Shown here in pieces: positions 1 through 8,914 of a DNA stretch of 46,285 nucleotides. Position numbers and translations under genes: made by a program. Position 1 is the first letter of the stretch. Every line of letters begins with the position of its first letter. Source of the DNA: Terriglobia bacterium (GTDB lineage: Bacteria; Acidobacteriota; Polarisedimenticolia; Polarisedimenticolales; JAIQFR01); assembly GCA_020073205.1 (NCBI GenBank), contig JAIQFR010000023.1, positions 1 to 46,285 on the forward strand, read 5' to 3'. Below the pieces are notes generated by a model that made no database searches, was not told the origin of the DNA, and worked only from the letters and a program-made list of their open reading frames with translations.

Positions 1-21
1 CCCAGGCGCTCCCTTGACTTG

Positions 22-582
22 CTACCGGGCGCCAAGCAGGCCCGCCTTGAGCGCCGCGTTGGGCGGATCGGGTCCGAGCCAGATCGCGAGCAACGTTCTG
101 GCGAAATCGGCGCCCGGGATCGTCGTCGCCGGCTGGCCACCGACCTCCACGAGGACGCCCTTGTCTGGAACCGTCGAGAAGGCCAGGACGTCACCGGGCT
201 CGAGGTCCCGCATGGTGCCGTTCAGCGTGTCGAGGCGATCCTCGAGCGCGCCCAGCCTCCTGGCCGCATTCTTCTCGAACCCCTCCGTCCACGCCTTCAC
301 GATGTCGTCCCGACTCACGTGGCGTACGAACCGAAGCTCGATCCGGCGAGTCGTGTCCGATCCGAGGATCTCCTCCGCGCTCGCTGTCTTCTTCTCGAGG
401 TAGAGTCCCGCGACGTAGACCTTCGCGAAGCCGTACGCCTTCCGGAGTCCCATGCCGTTGAGCACGAGGGCCTTTCCCCCCACCGAGGCACGGTCCGGGA
501 GGCTGACCCCGGACAACTCGCCTCCGATCGCCGGGGGCGCCAGAAGCGCGACGCCGATCAGCAGGTACGACGCTCCCCTCAT
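22..582 (-). CDS. chalcone isomerase-like periplasmic protein
   Basis: A 186-residue protein with an N-terminal signal peptide (about residues 1-20) followed by a chalcone-isomerase-like fold. Visible family hallmarks are the N-terminal stretch GMGLRKAYGFAKVYVAGLY and the C-terminal WLGPDPPNAALKAGLLG, which matches the usual ending of bacterial periplasmic chalcone_isomerase-like proteins (WLG..P....LK..LLG). Bacterial members are not known to act on flavonoids; a fatty-acid or small hydrophobic ligand role has been suggested for the fold, but the function here is unknown. The ATG at 582 follows a purine-rich GAGAGGG. It is the downstream gene of a minus-strand pair with the Tricorn-type protease, 89 bases away, and has no evident link to the T6SS. 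Length is normal for the family. Confidence 0.8.
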   Translation of the reverse strand: MRGASYLLIGVALLAPPAIGGELSGVSLPDRASVGGKALVLNGMGLRKAYGFAKVYVAGLYLEKKTASAEEILGSDTTRRIELRFVRHVSRDDIVKAWTEGFEKNAARRLGALEDRLDTLNGTMRDLEPGDVLAFSTVPDKGVLVEVGGQPATTIPGADFARTLLAIWLGPDPPNAALKAGLLGAR

Positions 583-599
583 GCTCGCCCTCTCAGGTT

Positions 600-617
600 C
601 GAGTCGTCACCGACTCG
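600..617. repeat. 7-bp perfect inverted repeat (CGAGTCG/CGACTCG)
   Basis: The arms 600-606 and 611-617 are perfectly complementary around a TCAC loop. The hairpin lies in the 89-base gap between the Tricorn-type protease stop and the chalcone-isomerase-like start, just upstream of the latter's ribosome binding region. There is no T-tract, so it could be a transcript-processing or attenuator hairpin rather than a simple terminator. Confidence 0.4.
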
Positions 618-671
618 CGCCGAGACTAGCACGCCTTCCGGCTCGAAGCTCGCGTCGCGGCCCCACCGGCT

Positions 672-3600
672 CTACCGCGACATGTCCGGCGGCTTCGGGA
701 CCGGAGGCTCGGCCGTCGGTTTCTTGAGGAGCGCGTCGAGCAGCACGGCGACGGCCTTCTCGAGGCTCGGGTCGCCGCCGGCGATGCGAGCTTCGGGGAG
801 ATCGACCACCTCGATGTCCGGCGACACGCCCTGGTTCTCGACGACCCACTCTCCTCTTTCGTCGTAGATCCGGAACGTGGGCACTTCCACGCTGCCTCCG
901 TCGGCGAGAGAGGGGTTCCCCGACAGGCCGATGAGCCCGCCCCAGGTCCGCGTGCCGATCAGGGGGCCGAGCGCGCTCTTCCGGAAGAAGTACGGCAGGG
1001 CGTCCCCGCCCGATGACGAGTACGCGTTGACCAGCATCGCTTTCGGGCCATCGTGCGCGAACGCCGGTGTCCGCATGCTCTCGATCCCGCGGCGCGCCCA
1101 CCATGCGAGCGTCTTGCGCGCGAAGTACCCGATCATACGGTCAGGGATGAACCCGCCGCCGTTGTATCGGTCGTCGATGACGAGAGCGGGCTTCGAGACC
1201 TGCGAATAGAAGAGCTTCTGGAGCATCCGGTTCCCGGCGAGGGCCGTGTCGGGTAGGTGGATGTACCCGACCTTGCCCGACGAGAGCCGGTCCGCGAGGG
1301 CCATGCGGCCGCGGACCCAGTCGAGATAGCGCAGGTTCAGCTCGCTCGCGATCGGCCGGACGGTGACGGTCCGGCCGCCGCCGGGATCGGGGCGCGCCGA
1401 TACGGTCAAAGCCACCGGGCGGTCCGCCTTGTTCTCCAGCAGGCGAAACGGGTTGTCCTTGGTCGACAGCTCGTGCCCGTCCACGGCCAGCAGGAACTCC
1501 CCCTCCTTCACCCCCGCCCCAGGCTCCGTCAGCGGGGAGCGCCACGCGTCGTCCCAGTTCTCGCCCGCGAAGATCTTGGAGATCCTGAAGCGGCCCGACG
1601 GGTCCGGCTCGAACTCGCAGCCGAGCATTCCTCCGGGGATTCGCGGGACCTTCGGCTCGTCGCCCGAGGAGACGTAGGTGTGCCCGGAGTCCAGCTCGCC
1701 GATCATCTCGCCCATGAGGAAGTCGAGGTCGGCGCGTTGGGCGACGAACGGGACCAGAGCCTTGTAGCGCTCGCCGATCGCTTTCCAGTCGACGCCGTGC
1801 ATTGCCGGATCGTAGAACCAGTCGCGGTAGATCCTCCACGCGTCGTCGAACATCTGGCGCCACTCGGCCTTCGGGTCGAGCTTCACGCTGAGGCCGGAGA
1901 GGTCGAGGCGCCCCTCGGCGGGCTTGAGGCCTGCCTTCGCGTCGGCGATCCCCCAGTCCTTCCCGGCCTTGTACAGGAGCTTCTTCCCGTCCGCCGAGAG
2001 CACGTACCTCTCGATGCCGTCCAGCACCTTCTCCTCCTTCCGCTCCTTCAGGTCGAAACGGTAGAGGGCCCGATCCCCGCCCTCCTCCGCCTTCAGATAG
2101 AAGACCGCGTCGGCGACCGCGGCGAGCGCCGAGTAGCTCCCGGCCTTGAGACCCGGAAGCGCGACGGTCCTCGCGACGAAGCCCTCCGAGACCACGTTGA
2201 CCGGAGGAAGCGCCGCAGGTACCTTCGAGGCCTCCCTGGCGCCGCCGGCCGGCGCGCCGTCGTCGCGGGGCTTCTCCTCGTCGCTCTTCGGGGGGAACAG
2301 GGGGGCGGCCTCGGGGTCGAGCGACGCGGCGTAGACCCGCGTCGCCCTCGGGTAGACGAAGTCGAACTCGAACGCACTGAAGGTGGGCTGGTAATCGCGA
2401 TCGCTCAGGAAGAAGAGGACCTTGCCGTCGGCGCTGAACGCGGGGTTCCGGTCGGCGGTCTGGCCGTCGCCCAGCGTGAGCACGCGCTTCGACTCGACCG
2501 AGTAGATCGCGATGCCGGGCAGGCGAGACGGGTGGCTCTTCTCGTAAGCCAGCCAGCGGCCGTCGGGGGACCAGCGGTAGGTGTCGAGGTCCTCGCGGGT
2601 GCCGCGGTCCACCTCGATGATCGCTCCCGAGGCGATGTCCAGGATGAGGAGGCGCTGCCGGCGGTCGCCGAAGGCGAGCTTTCTCGAGTCGGGGCTGAAC
2701 GACGGCGGGAACCGCCACGTCTCCCCGTCGGTCGTGAGACGCCTCGGCTCTCCCGAGCCGTCCTGGGCGCGGATGTGGATCTCGTACTCACCGGTGGCGT
2801 CGGAGAGGTAGGCGATCCACTTGCCGTCGGGGGACCATGCCGGGGACATCTCGCGGACTCCCTGCGTCTCCGTCAGGTCGCGGGTCGGCCCGTCCTTGGC
2901 CGGGATCGTGAAGAGGTCCCCGCGGGCGTCGAACACCGCCCTGGCCCCGGTCGGGGAAAGATCGACGCCCAAGACGAACTCGCGGACGTCCTTGAAGTGG
3001 GGGACCGTCGCCGCGAGATCCGCGCCGAGCGTGATCGGGATCCTCACCGGCTTCTCGTCGTCGAGCCCCATCCGGTAGAGGTACCCGCCGTTCATGAACA
3101 CGATCGCATCGGGTCCGAGGCTCGGCCAGAGCACGTCGTACTCGGCGAACCGCGTCACCTGGCGCGTCGCGGCGGTCTTGACGTCGAGCGCGTAGAGATT
3201 CAGCGTGTGCTCCCGGTCCGACGTGAAGTAGATCGTGTCGCGGGACCACATCGGGAAGTTGTCCGTGGCGGGGTCGTCGGTCATGCGCCGGGAGCGGCGG
3301 CGCCCGAGGTCGTAGATCCAGATGTCCTGCGCGCGGCCGCCCCGCGTGCGCTTCCACGTGCGGAACTCCCGGTCCACCGGGCAGTAGGCGAGCAACTTCC
3401 CGTCGGGTGAGAGCGACGCGCTGCCGCCCTCGGGGAGCGGTAGCGGGGTCTCGAGGCCGCCGGCCGGGTCCACGAGGTAGTACCGCCCCATCCTCTGGCC
3501 CCACGGGGTCCGGTTCATCCGCACCAGGATTTTGCCGTCGCGAGTCCAGCCAAGCACCCAATCGTCCCAGCCGCCGCGTGGCGGCATCGGCCCGACGTCG

Positions 3601-3968
3601 GTGTAGAAGGTGAGCTGACGCGGCTCCCCGCCCCACGAGGGCATCACGTAAACCTGCCTCGAGCCGGTGTACTCCCCGCAGAAGGCGATCCACCTCCCGT
3701 CCGGGGAGATCTTCGGGAACAGCTCGAGCCCGTCGCCCGACGTCAGCCGGAGCGCGGGGCCTCCGCTCACCGGCGCTCTCCAGATGTCGCCGGCGTAGAC
3801 GAACGCCACGAAGTCCCCGTGGATGTCCGGAAACCTCAGCAGGCGCGCCTCCGGGGGCCCCGTCTCCGCGCCGGGGGCGGATGCGGGCGCGGCGAGCAGG
3901 ATCGTCAGCAAGAGCGCGGAGGGCGAGAGGCTGGCGCGAGGGGGACGGACGTTCGGTTTCCTTGGCAT
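672..3968 (-). CDS. Tricorn-type protease (S41 family, double beta-propeller)
   Basis: A 1098-residue exported protein resembling archaeal Tricorn, which cleaves short peptides. A signal peptide (residues 1-34, ending near PASAPGAE) is followed by TolB/WD40-like propeller repeats with many 'SPDGKWIAY'-type blades to about residue 690. Next come a helical domain (about 700-775) with DSGHTYV (His about 763), a PDZ domain (about 780-850) and the S41 core. The core carries YSSSGGD (probable nucleophile Ser about 986) and WVVENQGVSPD (Glu about 1044), matching Tricorn's His746, Ser965 and Glu1023. The start at 3968 is chosen because it has GGAG upstream and begins the signal peptide; the frame is open to 5921, but that part is a shadow of the kinase gene. 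The export signal suggests a periplasmic peptidase. No T6SS connection is visible beyond adjacency. Confidence 0.92.
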   Translation of the reverse strand: MPRKPNVRPPRASLSPSALLLTILLAAPASAPGAETGPPEARLLRFPDIHGDFVAFVYAGDIWRAPVSGGPALRLTSGDGLELFPKISPDGRWIAFCGEYTGSRQVYVMPSWGGEPRQLTFYTDVGPMPPRGGWDDWVLGWTRDGKILVRMNRTPWGQRMGRYYLVDPAGGLETPLPLPEGGSASLSPDGKLLAYCPVDREFRTWKRTRGGRAQDIWIYDLGRRRSRRMTDDPATDNFPMWSRDTIYFTSDREHTLNLYALDVKTAATRQVTRFAEYDVLWPSLGPDAIVFMNGGYLYRMGLDDEKPVRIPITLGADLAATVPHFKDVREFVLGVDLSPTGARAVFDARGDLFTIPAKDGPTRDLTETQGVREMSPAWSPDGKWIAYLSDATGEYEIHIRAQDGSGEPRRLTTDGETWRFPPSFSPDSRKLAFGDRRQRLLILDIASGAIIEVDRGTREDLDTYRWSPDGRWLAYEKSHPSRLPGIAIYSVESKRVLTLGDGQTADRNPAFSADGKVLFFLSDRDYQPTFSAFEFDFVYPRATRVYAASLDPEAAPLFPPKSDEEKPRDDGAPAGGAREASKVPAALPPVNVVSEGFVARTVALPGLKAGSYSALAAVADAVFYLKAEEGGDRALYRFDLKERKEEKVLDGIERYVLSADGKKLLYKAGKDWGIADAKAGLKPAEGRLDLSGLSVKLDPKAEWRQMFDDAWRIYRDWFYDPAMHGVDWKAIGERYKALVPFVAQRADLDFLMGEMIGELDSGHTYVSSGDEPKVPRIPGGMLGCEFEPDPSGRFRISKIFAGENWDDAWRSPLTEPGAGVKEGEFLLAVDGHELSTKDNPFRLLENKADRPVALTVSARPDPGGGRTVTVRPIASELNLRYLDWVRGRMALADRLSSGKVGYIHLPDTALAGNRMLQKLFYSQVSKPALVIDDRYNGGGFIPDRMIGYFARKTLAWWARRGIESMRTPAFAHDGPKAMLVNAYSSSGGDALPYFFRKSALGPLIGTRTWGGLIGLSGNPSLADGGSVEVPTFRIYDERGEWVVENQGVSPDIEVVDLPEARIAGGDPSLEKAVAVLLDALLKKPTAEPPVPKPPDMSR

Positions 3969-3991
3969 CGGGAGGTTCTCCGGGAGTCGCG

Positions 3992-4072
3992 CCGCCGCCA
4001 CCGCGGCGGCGGAGGACGATCGTCGCACGAGAGAGCGTCGTTCTCCAAACGACAGGTGCGCCGATCCGGCGC
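3992..4072. repeat. cluster of three inverted repeats between divergent genes
   Basis: The 183-base gap between the divergent protease and kinase genes holds three dyads. CCGCCGCC (3992-3999) pairs with GGCGGCGG (4005-4012). GACGATCGTC (4015-4024) is a perfect 10-base palindrome. GCGCCG (4058-4063) pairs with CGGCGC (4067-4072) around ATC. The first lies in the probable protease leader. The palindrome and the third repeat could be operator sites for a regulator acting on both genes. No convincing -35/-10 pair was found nearby, so the regulatory role is inferred. Confidence 0.35.
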
Positions 4073-4151
4073 GAAACGCATTATGATGAAGGGCCGGGCT
4101 CGCGGCGCGGGCCCGAAGGGGTCGGCGCGGGGACGCCTGGCCAGAGGGGCG

Positions 4152-7100
4152 ATGTCGCTCAGCGGACAGATCGGCCAGTACGAGATCGTCGAAATCCTCG
4201 GCTCCGGAGCGATGGGAGACGTCTACAGAGCGACCGACTCGAAGATGTTCGGCCGCGTCGTGGCGCTGAAGATTCTGTCGGAGCGGCTCTCCCAGAACGA
4301 GCACGCCTGCGCACGGTTCAAGCGCGAGGTCGAGGTCGCGTCGAGCCTGACGCACCCGCACATCGTGACGATCCACGATCGGGGAGAGCACGAGGGGCGC
4401 CCCTATTTCGTCATGGAATACCTCGAGGGCACCGATCTCACCCAGCTGATCAAGGACCACGGAAGTCGCACCGTCGAGCAGCGCCTGGAGATGGCGCGCC
4501 AGATCGCCGACGCCCTCCAGTTCGCGCACGGCCACAACGTGGTCCACCGCGACGTGAAGCCCTCGAACATCATGTTGACTCACGCGGGGGGACAGGAGCA
4601 GACCAAGCTCGTGGACTTCGGCATCGCCCACGTCGAGCGATCCAGCCTGACCCGCGCCACGACGCAGCCCGGCACCTTCTCCTACATGTCGCCGGAGCAG
4701 CTGAAGAACGACGCGCTGGACCACCGGAGCGACCTGTTCTCGCTGGGCATCGTCCTGTACGAGCTGTTCACCGGATCCCACCCGTTCGACGCTCCGAGCG
4801 AGGCGCTGATCACGACCCGGATCCTCCGGGACGAGCCGGAGCCGGCGCGCAACCGGAACCCCGAGGTCCCCGCGGCCCTGGACTCCCTGGTCCTGAAGCT
4901 CCTCGAGAAGGAGCCGATGCAGCGCCCGCAAACCGCCGCCGAGGTGACCGACGCGCTTCGCCAGATCCTTCGGAAGCTCCAGACCCGCGGGGTCGCGACC
5001 GACCCGTCCGAGTACTCGAACCTGGACGACCTGACGCGGCAGATGGTCGAGAACCTGTTGACCTGGGCGCGCCAAAAGGAGGCCGAGGGGTCTCTCGACG
5101 AGGCGCTCAAGGCCTACGAGAAGGCGCACCAGCTCGCCCCCGACAGCGAGCGACTCAAGTTGAAGCTGCCGCGCCTCAAGCACCGGATCGAGTCCGACAA
5201 GAAGCTCCGCGAGTTCCTGGACCGCGCCCGTGCGGCGATCGAAGGCGGGCGGAGCGGAGAAGCTCGGGAGCACTGGCGCGACGCGTGGATCCTGAGCCCC
5301 GATAGCGAAGAGGTGGCGGCTCTCGACCGGGAGATTGAGACCGCGGAGCGAACGACCCCGGAGGACCGCGAGCGGAAGGAATTCGTGGAATCCCACATCC
5401 GTCAGGTGGAGGAGGCGCTGGACGCCGGTCGGACCGACCTCGCCCGCGGCCCGCTGGTGGAGATCCTCAAGCGGTATCCGAACGAGACCCTCGCGGGGCT
5501 CATGCTCGACCGGCTCATGGTGATCACCGCCAGCGGCATTCCCTATGCCGATTACCGGACGGCGCTCCGGGACGCGAAGCTCGCGCTCGGCCTGGGGCGG
5601 TACGCGGAGGCGCGAGCCGCGTGTGGCCTCGCGCAGGAGATCTGGCGGGGGGACGAGGAGGTGCTCTCGCTGGAGCGGGAGATCGGCTCGCGAGTGCAGG
5701 CGGAGGTCGCCGCCCTCGTCGCGCGGATCGAGGGTCTCATCCAGGCGTCCGAGGAGCCGGGGCAGGACGAGGCCCGGGCGCTGGACGGCGTGCGCGCCGC
5801 GCTGGATGCTCTCGCCAAGGCGAGGGACTTGGGAGCCGACCCCGATTGGCTTCATGCCGCGGAGGAACAGGCTCGTCGGCGAAAGAACGAGCTGGAGGAG
5901 CGCCGGCGGACCCGGGAGCAAGAGGAACGTGAGCGGGAGGAGCAGCGCCGCAAGATCGTCTCGAGCTTCCTACTGCGAGGACGGAACCTGAACGACGAAG
6001 CGGAATCGCTGCGACGTCGGGGTCTCGCCGAGGGGGACCGGGCGATCGAGGCCTTCCAGCAGGCGCGGACGGCTTACTCGAAGGTCCTCGAGGAGGACGC
6101 GGAGAACGTCGAGGCGCTGGACGCGATCCGACGGATCGACGCCGCGCGCTCCGCTCTCCAGAAGGAGATCGACGCCGATCGGACCCGGCAGCGGGAGGCG
6201 ACGGGGCTCGTCGCGGCGGCGCGGGGCGCGCTGGAACGGGCGCGGGCGGGAGCGGAGGGGGACGAGGACGCTCGGAGAGGAAGTCTCGATCTCGTCGCGG
6301 AGGGGCTCCGTGCCGCCGGGCAGGCGCTGACCCTGGTGCCGGAGTCGGGAGAGGCGCTGAAGCTCCGGCAGGATCTCGAGGCCGTCGGCAAGACCGTCCG
6401 AGAAGAAGCGGCTCGTCGCGAAGCCGCGCGGAGGGAGATGCTGGGACGGCGAACGGCGGCCATCGAGGCGGCGGTGGCCGACGGGCGGAAGCTCCTGGCG
6501 AGAATGGAGCCTCTGGTCTCCGGAGACCCCGACGATCTGGCGATGGCGGAGGAGGTCGGCCTCGCCGCGGAGGCGGCCTACAAGAAGGCGCTCGCGCTCG
6601 ACCCGGAGCACGTCGAGGCCACCGAGGCGCTGAAGGTGCTCACGAGTTACATCGACCACGCGCGCTCGGAGGCGCGCCGGCGCCGCGAGGAGTCGGAGCA
6701 CTTGGCCCGGGAGGGGGCGGAGCGCCTTCGTGCCGAAACGCGGCGCGCCAAGATCGAGGGCGCACGCAGGGCTCTGGCCGCGGGAGACGCCGCGCTCGGC
6801 GCGTCTGCGGAGGACGTCCGATCCGCCGTCGAGGCTCTCGAGGCGTCGGCGGTAGGGCTCCGGGACGCCCTCCGGGAGCACCCTGCCGACACGGAGGCCG
6901 CGGCCCTCGAGGAGCGACGCGGTGCGCTCCTGAGCGGGCTCCGGGAGCGGCTCCGCCAGCTCGAGAAGGACGAAGACGAGAGGAAGCGGAAGGACCGGGA
7001 CGCCGCGGAGGCCTCCGTACGGAAGCAGCGCGCAGCGGGCGTCGCGGCGGCGATCGCCACGGCCGGCGACAGCCTGGGACAGGCTCGGTCGCTTGCCGGG

Positions 7101-8210
7101 AAGGCCTCGGCCGAAGGCGACCGGATCCTGGCACTGCTGGAGCGCGCCAGAGCGTCGATCCGCGAGGCGTCGGAGCTGGATCGCGGCAACGGGGGGGCGG
7201 CGCGGCTCGCCGAGAGCCTGGAGTCGTTCGCCTCCGAGGTCGCGCCGGCGATCGAAAAGGGGCGGCGCCAGGCGGCGTTGAACGGCGTTCGCGAGAGGAT
7301 CGAGAAGGCGCGCGGGCTCGCCGGCTCGGGGAAGCACAAGGACGCCGTCGCGATCCTCTCGGCTCTCGATCGCGAATGCCGGCCCTACGAGTGGCTGCAC
7401 GATGCGATGCCCGAGATCCAGCGCCTGAAGTCGGCGAGCGAGGCCGAGTTGGGCCGTGGCCGCCGCAAGCTCGCGATCGCGGGCGGCGCGGGCGCCGTGA
7501 TTCTGGTCGCGGCGGCGGCGGGGATCGCGCTCCTGTCCCGCGGCGGTGGCGGGCGGACTCCCGTCGTGGCCACGCCGCCGTCCGTCGCCGAGAATTCTCA
7601 TGCGGCGGAGCGCCGCGCCGAGACGCCTCCCTTCGAGAAGGCGAAGACGTCGCCCAGCCCCGCGCCCCGGAGCTCGGATCTCGAGTCGCGGACGGTGACC
7701 GAGCCCGGACCGCGGACGCCGCCGCCGGCCCCGCCCCCCCGCGGAAAGCCCGCCACGACCGAAAGGCGCGCGGCCGTCCCCGCGAACCCGGTGCCGGCGA
7801 AGCCGCCTCCGATCCAGCCTCCGACCTCCCCTCCGGCACCGCCCGCCTCGACCCTTCCGGCGTCGCCCGCGCCTTCGGCGGGGAACGCGGCGGGGGCCCC
7901 ATCGGTCGAACGGGTCCCGGCGGCCGTGGCCGGCGGTCGATTCGAGGGTGGCGTTCGGCTCGACGGAAAGGAGGCGGAAGCTGGTTGCACGATCGAGTTG
8001 CAGAACATCACGGCGCAGAAGACCGTGCGGGTCGTGACCACCGCCGGCGGGCGCTTCTCGATGGACGTGGATCTCAATCAACGGTACCAGGTCGTGCGAC
8101 TCACGGCGGCCGATGGACGCACGAGCTACGTGCCGATCAACCGCAACCCCAGGGCCATCAACGTCCCTGGAGCGGTGGAGTGGAACCTCAGTTTCACCAA
8201 GGCCAGGTGA
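4152..8210 (+). CDS. transmembrane Ser/Thr protein kinase with TPR/coiled-coil body
   Basis: A 1352-residue Hanks-type kinase. The N-terminal catalytic domain (about 10-275) is intact: glycine loop GSGAMGDVY (17-25), Lys40, Glu59, HRDVKPSN with Asp134, DFG with Asp155, and SPEQL. It is followed by about 830 residues of TPR-like and charged coiled-coil sequence, a transmembrane helix (about 1107-1130), a proline-rich linker, and a C-terminal domain (about 1261-1352) resembling carboxypeptidase-regulatory or transthyretin-like beta sandwiches. The kinase is therefore cytoplasmic, with an extracytoplasmic tail. T6SS kinases of the PpkA type phosphorylate FHA proteins to switch on assembly, and this one probably does a comparable job. 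The start at 4152 is preferred, with AGAGGGG upstream; an in-frame ATG at 4083 has no good ribosome binding site. No separate PppA-like phosphatase is visible. Confidence 0.9.
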   Translation: MSLSGQIGQYEIVEILGSGAMGDVYRATDSKMFGRVVALKILSERLSQNEHACARFKREVEVASSLTHPHIVTIHDRGEHEGRPYFVMEYLEGTDLTQLIKDHGSRTVEQRLEMARQIADALQFAHGHNVVHRDVKPSNIMLTHAGGQEQTKLVDFGIAHVERSSLTRATTQPGTFSYMSPEQLKNDALDHRSDLFSLGIVLYELFTGSHPFDAPSEALITTRILRDEPEPARNRNPEVPAALDSLVLKLLEKEPMQRPQTAAEVTDALRQILRKLQTRGVATDPSEYSNLDDLTRQMVENLLTWARQKEAEGSLDEALKAYEKAHQLAPDSERLKLKLPRLKHRIESDKKLREFLDRARAAIEGGRSGEAREHWRDAWILSPDSEEVAALDREIETAERTTPEDRERKEFVESHIRQVEEALDAGRTDLARGPLVEILKRYPNETLAGLMLDRLMVITASGIPYADYRTALRDAKLALGLGRYAEARAACGLAQEIWRGDEEVLSLEREIGSRVQAEVAALVARIEGLIQASEEPGQDEARALDGVRAALDALAKARDLGADPDWLHAAEEQARRRKNELEERRRTREQEEREREEQRRKIVSSFLLRGRNLNDEAESLRRRGLAEGDRAIEAFQQARTAYSKVLEEDAENVEALDAIRRIDAARSALQKEIDADRTRQREATGLVAAARGALERARAGAEGDEDARRGSLDLVAEGLRAAGQALTLVPESGEALKLRQDLEAVGKTVREEAARREAARREMLGRRTAAIEAAVADGRKLLARMEPLVSGDPDDLAMAEEVGLAAEAAYKKALALDPEHVEATEALKVLTSYIDHARSEARRRREESEHLAREGAERLRAETRRAKIEGARRALAAGDAALGASAEDVRSAVEALEASAVGLRDALREHPADTEAAALEERRGALLSGLRERLRQLEKDEDERKRKDRDAAEASVRKQRAAGVAAAIATAGDSLGQARSLAGKASAEGDRILALLERARASIREASELDRGNGGAARLAESLESFASEVAPAIEKGRRQAALNGVRERIEKARGLAGSGKHKDAVAILSALDRECRPYEWLHDAMPEIQRLKSASEAELGRGRRKLAIAGGAGAVILVAAAAGIALLSRGGGGRTPVVATPPSVAENSHAAERRAETPPFEKAKTSPSPAPRSSDLESRTVTEPGPRTPPPAPPPRGKPATTERRAAVPANPVPAKPPPIQPPTSPPAPPASTLPASPAPSAGNAAGAPSVERVPAAVAGGRFEGGVRLDGKEAEAGCTIELQNITAQKTVRVVTTAGGRFSMDVDLNQRYQVVRLTAADGRTSYVPINRNPRAINVPGAVEWNLSFTKAR

Positions 8211-8293
8211 TCGGGCCGACCGGTGGAAGCGGCTTCCGTCCTTGACGGGAACTGGGGTATGATTCGCCGCACACCCTTTCGAGGAGGCGAACG

Positions 8294-8842
8294 ATGAGAG
8301 GAGCGAAGCGGATCGGGTTGGCAGTGCTCTCCGTCGCGACGGCGGCGGCGCTTTCCACGTTCGTCGGGGCACAGCCCACGCCGAAGGTCAAGATCCGCGG
8401 AGTCATCGCGACCCCGCAGGTCACGGCCCCGGTCAACCTGACCATCACGATCTTGCCGGCGGTCCAGGACAACGACGGCAACTACCTCGCTCCGAAGAGC
8501 GACGTCCAGGTCCGATACTCGCAATTCGATCCCAAATCGATGACCCGCCCGCAGGACTTCGAGATGGAGCTGGAGATCCTCAAGGAGTACGAGATCCGGG
8601 TGGACATGGTCGACGACAACGGCGATCCGGTGAGGGACCGGACCTACTACTTCGCCGACGTCAACGACGCACACCCGGAGGGGCGCACCCCGCTGCGCCT
8701 GGATACGATGGTGCCCATTCCACTGGCGTTCCGCTGGGAACCGCGCTCACTGAACAAGGGGAACTTCATCTCCCCGGTCCCGGGGGGCAACGGGTTCGTG
8801 CTGACGCACTACATCAACCCCGCGACGGTTCCGGGAAGCTGA
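8294..8842 (+). CDS. secreted protein of unknown function
   Basis: A 182-residue protein with a clear signal peptide (cleavage probably after residue 26, VGA/QP) and a strong ribosome binding site (AGGAGG) before the ATG. The mature part looks all-beta (for example VNLTITILPAV, FEMELEILKEYEIRVDMVD) and has no cysteine, so it is not a lipoprotein. I do not recognise the family. It lies 83 bases after the kinase on the same strand and ends in a convergent junction with the OmpA-like lipoprotein. Its size and predicted beta content would suit a small periplasmic partner of the kinase tail or of the T6SS membrane complex. It could be a TssJ-like protein without a lipid anchor, but no sequence motif supports that. 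Confidence 0.7.
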   Translation: MRGAKRIGLAVLSVATAAALSTFVGAQPTPKVKIRGVIATPQVTAPVNLTITILPAVQDNDGNYLAPKSDVQVRYSQFDPKSMTRPQDFEMELEILKEYEIRVDMVDDNGDPVRDRTYYFADVNDAHPEGRTPLRLDTMVPIPLAFRWEPRSLNKGNFISPVPGGNGFVLTHYINPATVPGS

Positions 8843-8862
8843 GCGTCCGCTCGCACGACGCG

Positions 8863-8894
8863 CCTCCGCCCCGGCTCTCGGGCGTGGGCGGAGG
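8863..8894. terminator. candidate bidirectional terminator hairpin
   Basis: A perfect 9-bp stem, CCTCCGCCC (8863-8871) and GGGCGGAGG (8886-8894), with a 14-base loop, sits in the 72-base gap between two convergent genes. It has no T-tract on either strand, which is common for hairpins between convergent genes in high-GC genomes. The position supports termination in both directions. Confidence 0.5.
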
Positions 8895-8914
8895 ATCAGC
8901 GTCGGGGAGGAGCG

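Noticed and set aside
3969-5921. Upstream extension of the Tricorn-type protease frame
   Set aside because: The extension runs antisense through the kinase catalytic domain; the real start at 3968 begins a signal peptide with a GGAG site.
8242-8263. TTGACG and TATGAT as a promoter for the 8294 gene
   Set aside because: The spacer is 10 bases, too short for a sigma70 promoter, and no other -35 fits TATGAT.
8294-8842. The 182-residue secreted protein as TssJ
   Set aside because: It has no lipobox cysteine, and no TssJ motif is visible; kept only as a possible substitute.
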